From contig JAHHRR010000040.1 in NCBI GenBank assembly GCA_020025655.1, positions 1-16,223 on the forward strand: 16,223 nt of DNA, written 5' to 3'. The position numbers and the translations under genes were made by a program. Origin of the DNA: Oscillospiraceae bacterium. Lineage in GTDB: Bacteria > Bacillota > Clostridia > Oscillospirales > Oscillospiraceae. Of this stretch, positions 11,997 through 16,223 are shown one piece after another. The stretch's first letter is position 1, and the number at the start of each line of letters is the position of its first letter. The notes under the pieces are model-generated. The model did not search any database and had not been told where the DNA came from. It was given only the letters and a program-made list of their open reading frames with translations.

Positions 11997-12025
11997 ATTA
12001 TAACCCAGTGATTTGCTTCTGTCAG
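11997..12025 (-). promoter_or_regulatory. Promoter of mnmE overlapping the rex stop codon
   Basis: On the minus strand CTGACA (12025-12020), a 17-nt spacer and a perfect TATAAT (12002-11997). The -35 box contains the rex TGA stop (12024-12022). The expected start of transcription is near 11990, just before the hairpin 11958-11983. Confidence 0.65.
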
Positions 12026-12696
12026 TTCTGCTTTTCAAGTCTTGCAGCTCTGGCGGCCTTTTCATCGTTTCTTTCAGAAATGTAGTAGCTGAGAGAAAGA
12101 AGGCTGTCGGAGAAGTGAATGTTTTCAACAATGGTGGGGCTGTTGGGCTCTACCAGTTCCTGATTGGTAAAGTTCCAGATGGCTTCAACACCGTTTTCAA
12201 TGAGGAAGTTTGCAACAGGAATAGCAGCGGTAGAAGGAACAGTAAGCACAGCGACATCAACTTTGTTTTCTTTTACATATTCAACAATGTCATCCATAGA
12301 GCTTATGGGAACACCGTTAAAACAGGTGTCAAAGAGTTCGGGGTTAATATCAAAAGCGTGAGTGAGCTTGAATCCCCACTCGCTGAAGCAGAAGTTATCC
12401 ATCAGAGCATGACCGATGTTACCAACACCGACAAGAATTGCACTGAAGCCTCTGTCTGTACCGAGAATGCTTCCTACCTGCTCACGCAGTGCAGGAACAT
12501 TGTAGCCGTAGCCCTGCTGACCGAACTCACCGAAGCAGCTGAAGTCCTGACGAATCTGAGAAGGAGTAAGACCAAGCTGTTTACCCAACTCAAAGGATGA
12601 AATGCGATTTATACCGTTTTTCTCCAGCTCGCCCAGTTTGCGAAGGTATCTAGGCATACGACGGATGACGTTATTTGATACTTTTACACGTTTCAA
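12022..12696 (-). CDS. rex: Redox-sensing transcriptional repressor Rex
   Basis: Rex binds operator DNA when NAD+ is high and lets go when NADH rises, controlling fermentation and NADH-recycling genes in anaerobes. The 224-residue protein has the winged-helix N-terminus (about 5-75): VSNNVIRRMPRYLRKL, then LGLTPSQIRQDFSCFGEFGQQGYGYNV, the recognition helix and wing of the family. The Rossmann domain follows with VGVGNIGHAL (89-98; G90, G92, G95). The C-terminal helix is used for dimer swapping. The start is TTG 12696, supported by AAGGAGAGA 7 nt upstream and by the alignment of the N-terminus with other Rex proteins; the next ATG (codon 14) would cut into the DNA-binding domain. It has its own promoter. 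I see no clear Rex operator in this window, including in front of rex and ptb. Confidence 0.96.
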   Translation of the reverse strand: MKRVKVSNNVIRRMPRYLRKLGELEKNGINRISSFELGKQLGLTPSQIRQDFSCFGEFGQQGYGYNVPALREQVGSILGTDRGFSAILVGVGNIGHALMDNFCFSEWGFKLTHAFDINPELFDTCFNGVPISSMDDIVEYVKENKVDVAVLTVPSTAAIPVANFLIENGVEAIWNFTNQELVEPNSPTIVENIHFSDSLLSLSYYISERNDEKAARAARLEKQN

Positions 12697-12755
12697 TGGA
12701 ATCTCTCCTTATATCAAGAATGCAGAAATACCTCTGCTTTTTATACTTTAATAAA

Positions 12756-12784
12756 ATTATAACATACATTTTTTTAGTATTCAA
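12756..12784 (-). promoter_or_regulatory. Promoter of rex
   Basis: On the minus strand TTGAAT (12784-12779), a 17-nt spacer and a perfect TATAAT (12761-12756), 60 bp before the TTG start. The leader contains a small hairpin, GCAGA-GGTATT-TCTGC (12737-12722). The 152-bp gap between the anti-sigma gene and rex holds nothing else. Confidence 0.75.
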
Positions 12785-12848
12785 GAAAAAAACTTTAAGA
12801 TAGACAAAGGAATGTCAGTCAAATAATGAATTTTGTCTTAAAAATTTG

Positions 12849-13694
12849 TCAAAATTCTAAAAAACTTGCTATGTCATCAGAAGAGATTTCAGTCCTGTAA
12901 AAGTTCTGACTGCATGAGTCAAAGTAGATGGTTTCGGTATCGATAAGGTAAATATCGATATAAGAAGCATCTGCGCTGCCTTCAAGGGCAACGGTTATAG
13001 AGACAGGGGGCAGATCATTTACTGCGACAGCTTTGGATGATGCTGAAATAAAACGACAGAAGGAGTCCCAGCTGTCCTTATCAAGCTCGTATATAACCGG
13101 CACTTCTGCAGCTGCGGCAGCTGCACTGCCTGCGCTCTTGACTTTGAAAGTTCCGGCATTGCCATTTTCAGGCGCAGCCTCTGCTTCTGCTGTATCGGCA
13201 GCATCAACAGCTCCAGATCCTTCCACGGGAGCGGGTATGCTGAATGTTTCCGCAGAAGGCATTGCAGAACGGTATTCTGCTTCATATGTGCTGTTTGGTG
13301 CCTCTGGCGATTCAGGTAAAACTCTGTCCTCCGCAGCAGATGACAGCACAACGGGAGCGGCTGATCTGGCAGGTGCTGCAAGAAAAGCACCGCCTATTAC
13401 CAGCACTGCACAGGCAGCGGTGGCAATTAAAGTCTTTAGAGGCTTTGAAAGTTTCTGATTTTTCTTCTTAACAGCAGTGCGCCGAATTTCTGCCATGATA
13501 TTTTCATGGAGGATTTCGGGCATTTCTTCGAGCTCGCCTTGAAGTTCATTGGAAATACTTGAAAATGCGTCATAAAGTGCGGCACAGTCAGGGCAGACTT
13601 TAAGGTGCTCCGCCAGTTCGGATTTGTCGTTTACGCTGAGTTCATTGTCTAATAATGCACTGATAAGGGCTTCATATTTTTCACATCCATTCAC
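12849..13694 (-). CDS. Anti-sigma factor with N-terminal zinc-finger domain and one membrane helix
   Basis: This protein should hold the adjacent ECF sigma factor inactive at the membrane. Residues 1-40 are a zf-HC2/ZAS domain: C4 and H30-x3-C34-x2-C37. A helical sigma-binding stretch follows (about 40-80), then one membrane helix at 86-107. The outer part begins with an Ala/Pro/Glu-rich, probably unfolded linker (109-196) and ends in an 85-residue domain (197-281) I do not recognise; C213 and C261 are its only cysteines. The GTG start at 13694 overlaps the sigma stop (GTGA) and is preceded by GGAGGAGGTGA, so the two are co-translated. ATGs nearby are out of frame. Behind it, AGACAAA/TTTGTCT (12802-12838, long loop) followed by a T-run might be a weak terminator. 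Confidence 0.88.
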   Translation of the reverse strand: MNGCEKYEALISALLDNELSVNDKSELAEHLKVCPDCAALYDAFSSISNELQGELEEMPEILHENIMAEIRRTAVKKKNQKLSKPLKTLIATAACAVLVIGGAFLAAPARSAAPVVLSSAAEDRVLPESPEAPNSTYEAEYRSAMPSAETFSIPAPVEGSGAVDAADTAEAEAAPENGNAGTFKVKSAGSAAAAAAEVPVIYELDKDSWDSFCRFISASSKAVAVNDLPPVSITVALEGSADASYIDIYLIDTETIYFDSCSQNFYRTEISSDDIASFLEF

Positions 13695-14311
13695 GGCGTG
13701 TCACCTCCTCCCGATTTTCCTGACGAGACAAAGTCGGGAATGTTCCCGTTCCTGATAAGAAAAGCACAGAGTTTTTTTCTGGCTCTGAAAATCCGTGATT
13801 TTACTGTACCGGGTTCGATATTCAACACCGATGAAATTTCATCATAGCTAAAGCCCTGAAGCTCACGGAGAATTAAAATCTGCTTTTGATCGTGGGGCAG
13901 GTCATTGAGACCCATATGCAGGGCTTCCTTTGTGAGCTGCTGCTCCAGAAGCTTGTCCGGACAGCTGCTTTCGTCCGGAATGTCCAGCTCTGTATTTTCG
14001 CCGCTGTCATCCTCAACGGAAAGCGAGACGGCGGGCCGTCTTTTCTGCTTGCGGAGAAAATCAAGGCAAACATTGGAGACGATGCGGTAAAGCCAGACCG
14101 AGAATTTACTGTCACCTCTGAAGGATGGCAGAGAATTATATGCTTTTATAAATGCTTCCTGAGTCATATCAGCTGCATCCTCAGGATTGGAGCACATACG
14201 CAAAGCAAGATTATAAACATTTTTCTCATAGGCAGTCATTAAAATCTCGAAGGCGTTAATATCACCGTCGAGTATGCGCTTAATGACCGCACTTTCTTCT
14301 TCGCGCGTCAT
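13691..14311 (-). CDS. ECF-type RNA polymerase sigma factor
   Basis: Sigma-70 family, group 4 (ECF), 206 residues, redirecting RNA polymerase to stress or envelope promoters. Region 2 runs from about 20 to 95: NAFEILMTAYEKNVYNLALRM, then DAADMTQEAFIKAYNSL and FSVWLYRIVSNVCLDFLRKQKRR (the -10 recognition part). A charged linker follows (about 97-125). Region 4 is about 130-185: LPHDQKQILILRELQGFSYDEISSVLN, then EPGTVKSRIFRARKKL, the helix-turn-helix for the -35 element. The subgroup cannot be fixed by eye. ATG 14311 has AAGGAGTGA close upstream. It follows dusB by 29 bp and its last bases overlap the anti-sigma start, the standard sigma/anti-sigma pairing. I found no ECF-like promoter in the short gap before it. 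Confidence 0.95.
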   Translation of the reverse strand: MTREEESAVIKRILDGDINAFEILMTAYEKNVYNLALRMCSNPEDAADMTQEAFIKAYNSLPSFRGDSKFSVWLYRIVSNVCLDFLRKQKRRPAVSLSVEDDSGENTELDIPDESSCPDKLLEQQLTKEALHMGLNDLPHDQKQILILRELQGFSYDEISSVLNIEPGTVKSRIFRARKKLCAFLIRNGNIPDFVSSGKSGGGDTP

Positions 14312-14340
14312 ACTTTCACTCCTTCCGAAAGACAGACGTC

Positions 14341-15312
14341 TTATTTGAGGTCGTGTTTTATGCCTTTTGCGATTTCGTGAAGCTCGGACAAGCTTTCAAC
14401 TCTGACAAGCTGCTGCTTGTAGAACTTGGCATAGGGAATACCGTCAAGATACCATGGCATATGATGCCGTGCTTCAAGGCAGGCAAGCTTCTCGCCTCTG
14501 ACCTCTGCCAGCTCCTCAATCTGCTTCACAGCCACATCAATGCGGTCGGAGAGGGGAGGAAGCTCAGGGACAGGTTCGCCTGCGATAGCTGCGTTGCCCT
14601 GCATGAACAGCCATGGATTACCGAAGCTTCCACGGCCTATCATGGCAAGCTCACAGCCGGTATAACGGAGAATGTGTTCTGCATCTTCGGGCTTGAAGAT
14701 ATCTCCGTTTGCTATAACAGGGATGTTTACTGCGTTGTTGACATCTCTTATGATGTCCCAGTCGGCAACGCCGGAGTACATCTGCACTCTTGTACGGCCG
14801 TGAACTGCAACAGCGGAAGCACCTGCGCTTTCGCATATTTTAGCAAATTCAACTGCATTTACACAGCCCTTGTCCCAGCCTTTGCGGAACTTTACCGTAA
14901 CAGGTACGTTAACGGCTTTGCAGACTTTTTCGATAATTTCGCCTGCGAGATCAGGGGTTTTCATAAGTGCAGAGCCGTCACCGGATTTTACAATCTTGCC
15001 GACAGGGCAGCCCATATTGATATCTATAATATCAGCGCCTGAGATTTCCAGTGCAAGCTGAGCGGCCTCAGCCATTACCTCTGGCTCGTGACCGAAAATC
15101 TGCGCAGCACAGGGGTGCTCACTTGGCGGAATATACAGAAGAGACTTCGTTTTTTCGTCTTTATATACAAGGGCTTTTGCGCTTACCATTTCGGTTGTGG
15201 TAAGGGCTGCACCCAGTTCACGGCAGACTTTTCTGAATGAAAAATCAGTGACTCCTGCCATGGGGCCGAGAGTGAGTCTGCCGTTTAATTCAATATTTCC
15301 TATTTTTACCAT
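14341..15312 (-). CDS. dusB: tRNA-dihydrouridine synthase (DusB type)
   Basis: Dus enzymes are FMN flavoproteins that reduce uridines in the D-loop of tRNA using NADPH. The 323-residue protein has the TIM barrel start LTLGPMAGVTDFSFR (13-27), the catalytic loop DINMGCPVGKIVKSGDGSALM (97-117) with general acid C102, HGRTRVQMYSG (171-181), ANGDI (201-205) and IGRGSFGNPW (225-234) for FMN binding; the helical tRNA-binding domain fills the C-terminus. The ATG at 15312 overlaps the xth stop by 7 bases, so translation is probably coupled, with only a weak AGGT upstream. In many Firmicutes this gene is a one-enzyme Dus; the subfamily label is from overall likeness. Confidence 0.95.
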   Translation of the reverse strand: MVKIGNIELNGRLTLGPMAGVTDFSFRKVCRELGAALTTTEMVSAKALVYKDEKTKSLLYIPPSEHPCAAQIFGHEPEVMAEAAQLALEISGADIIDINMGCPVGKIVKSGDGSALMKTPDLAGEIIEKVCKAVNVPVTVKFRKGWDKGCVNAVEFAKICESAGASAVAVHGRTRVQMYSGVADWDIIRDVNNAVNIPVIANGDIFKPEDAEHILRYTGCELAMIGRGSFGNPWLFMQGNAAIAGEPVPELPPLSDRIDVAVKQIEELAEVRGEKLACLEARHHMPWYLDGIPYAKFYKQQLVRVESLSELHEIAKGIKHDLK

Positions 15313-16061
15313 TCTATTTCAAGACCTACCGGGCAGTGATCGGAACCCATGACCTCAGGCAGAATGTAAGCTGCGGTCATTTTGTCCACAAGTCTGTTGG
15401 AAATTACAAAATAGTCTATACGCCAGCCCACGTTTCTTCCCCTTGCACCGGCACGATAGCTCCACCAGGAGTAAGCGTCGGTTTTATCAGGATAGAGATA
15501 ACGGAAGGTATCGGTAAAGCCGGAATCCAGAAGCTCAGTAAATTTTGCACGTTCCTCGTCGGAGAAACCGGGCTTGCCAACATTGGGCTTGGGGTTTTTA
15601 AGGTCGATTTCGTTATGGGCAACATTCATGTCGCCGCATACAATGACAGGCTTTATGCTGTCAAGCTCGCAGAGATAGTCTCTGAAAGCATCCTCCCAGC
15701 TCATGCGGTAATCAAGGCGTTTAAGCTCGTCCTGTGCATTGGGGGTGTAAACACAGACAAGGTAAAATTTTTCATATTCAAGGCAGATAACACGGCCCTC
15801 GGTGTCGTGCTCGGGTATGCCTATATTATATGTAACGGAGAGGGGCTTGTGCTTTGTGAAAATAGCGGTACCGGAGTAGCCTTTCTTTTCTGCATAGCAC
15901 CAGTAGCTCTCATAGCCGGGGAAAGTCAGGTCAATCTGACCTTCCTGAAGCTTGGTTTCCTGAAGGCAGAAAAAGTCTGCATTTATATCCTTGAAGATAT
16001 CTTCAAAGCCTTTTTTGACAACGGCACGAAGTCCGTTTACATTCCATGAAATAAATTTCAT
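15306..16061 (-). CDS. xth: Exodeoxyribonuclease III / AP endonuclease (ExoA/Xth family)
   Basis: This Mg-dependent nuclease cuts DNA 5' of abasic sites and trims 3' ends in base excision repair. The 251-residue protein carries all active-site groups: N7 in SWNVNGLR, E35 in LQETKL, Y105 in VYTPNA, D144 and N146 in CGDMNVAH, D216 in GWRIDYF, and S240-D241-H242 in GSDHCP. Its length fits the short bacterial ExoA type. ATG 16061 overlaps the stop of the upstream gene in an ATGA junction, and GGGAG (16076-16072) gives the ribosome site. It is therefore an internal gene of an operon that continues beyond the right edge, followed by dusB. Confidence 0.96.
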   Translation of the reverse strand: MKFISWNVNGLRAVVKKGFEDIFKDINADFFCLQETKLQEGQIDLTFPGYESYWCYAEKKGYSGTAIFTKHKPLSVTYNIGIPEHDTEGRVICLEYEKFYLVCVYTPNAQDELKRLDYRMSWEDAFRDYLCELDSIKPVIVCGDMNVAHNEIDLKNPKPNVGKPGFSDEERAKFTELLDSGFTDTFRYLYPDKTDAYSWWSYRAGARGRNVGWRIDYFVISNRLVDKMTAAYILPEVMGSDHCPVGLEIEW

Positions 16062-16223
16062 TTCTCAGTCTCCCGGGCGTGTGCAGCCTGACTGTCCCTG
16101 TAACCTTTGGCATCAGTCAAGGCGGCATTTCTCATTCTTGCAACGGGACCGGCACTTATGTCTTTGGTGCTGTCCACGTTTTTAGCTACCAGACGGTTGA
16201 TTTTAAGACCCTCTGCATAGAAT
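16058..16223 (-). CDS. C-terminal end of an unidentified protein (runs off right edge)
   Basis: The minus strand is open from the window edge to a TGA at 16060-16058, giving 54 residues. They start FYAEGLKINRLVAKNVDS and end HARETEK; the tail is charged, with no membrane segment. I do not recognise the family from this piece. The stop overlaps the xth start (ATGA), strong support that this frame is a real gene in the same operon as xth, dusB and the sigma pair. Confidence 0.7.
   Translation of the reverse strand, partial: FYAEGLKINRLVAKNVDSTKDISAGPVARMRNAALTDAKGYRDSQAAHARETEK

Noticed and set aside
12013..12600. 195-codon open frame antisense to rex, and similar long antisense frames opposite dusB (14353-15042) and xth (15336-16049)
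   Set aside because: All mirror strongly conserved genes, lack start signals and show no protein family features.

Overview
The window looks like chromosomal DNA of a low-to-mid GC Gram-positive anaerobe of the Clostridia, most likely a gut Oscillospirales/Ruminococcaceae-type organism. This is inference from gene content and from the style of the signals: strong AGGAGG-type ribosome binding sites, sigma-A promoters with 17-nt spacers, U-tailed terminators, a CBS-domain family II pyrophosphatase, a Rex repressor, a GerMN lipoprotein and a phosphotransbutyrylase-type enzyme. No phage, insertion sequence, CRISPR array or defence island is visible. The species cannot be named from this sequence.

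Layout, left to right. (1) 1-1825, minus strand: larE-larB-larC, the biosynthesis operon for the nickel-pincer nucleotide cofactor; larC runs off the left edge and carries a histidine-rich stretch. (2) 2126-3040, plus: a phosphate acyltransferase (Ptb type), divergent from lar. (3) 3190-3675, plus: a GerMN-domain lipoprotein with its own promoter and terminator. (4) 3957-6415, plus: CBS/DRTGG pyrophosphatase tightly followed by dapF, closed by a terminator shared with the convergent malQ. (5) 6525-8006, minus: malQ, with a promoter far upstream and a structured leader of about 150 nt. (6) 8516-9523, plus: an unrecognised lipoprotein. (7) 9655-10137, minus: a small four-helix membrane protein of unknown role. 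(8) 10255-10422: a run of hairpins behind tRNA-Ser(GCU). (9) 10423-12696, minus: tRNA-Ser, mnmE and rex, each with a visible promoter. (10) 12849-16223, minus: an operon of an unidentified partial gene, xth (exonuclease III), dusB, an ECF sigma factor and its zinc-finger anti-sigma factor, with overlapping or very short junctions.

Most genes are conserved housekeeping functions: cofactor synthesis, fermentation end-product chemistry, lysine/peptidoglycan precursor synthesis, glycogen/maltodextrin use, tRNA modification and DNA repair. Two regulators of stress or redox state (Rex and the ECF sigma/anti-sigma pair) sit next to each other. I did not find a convincing new multi-gene system. The points most worth a second look are the cysteine-rich, probably iron-sulfur-type LarE; the mnmE promoter that must be transcribed through the rex terminator hairpin; the hairpin cluster behind tRNA-Ser; nested dyads in the larE/ptb control region; the Ser-for-Asn change in the MnmE G4 motif; and three proteins without a recognisable function.
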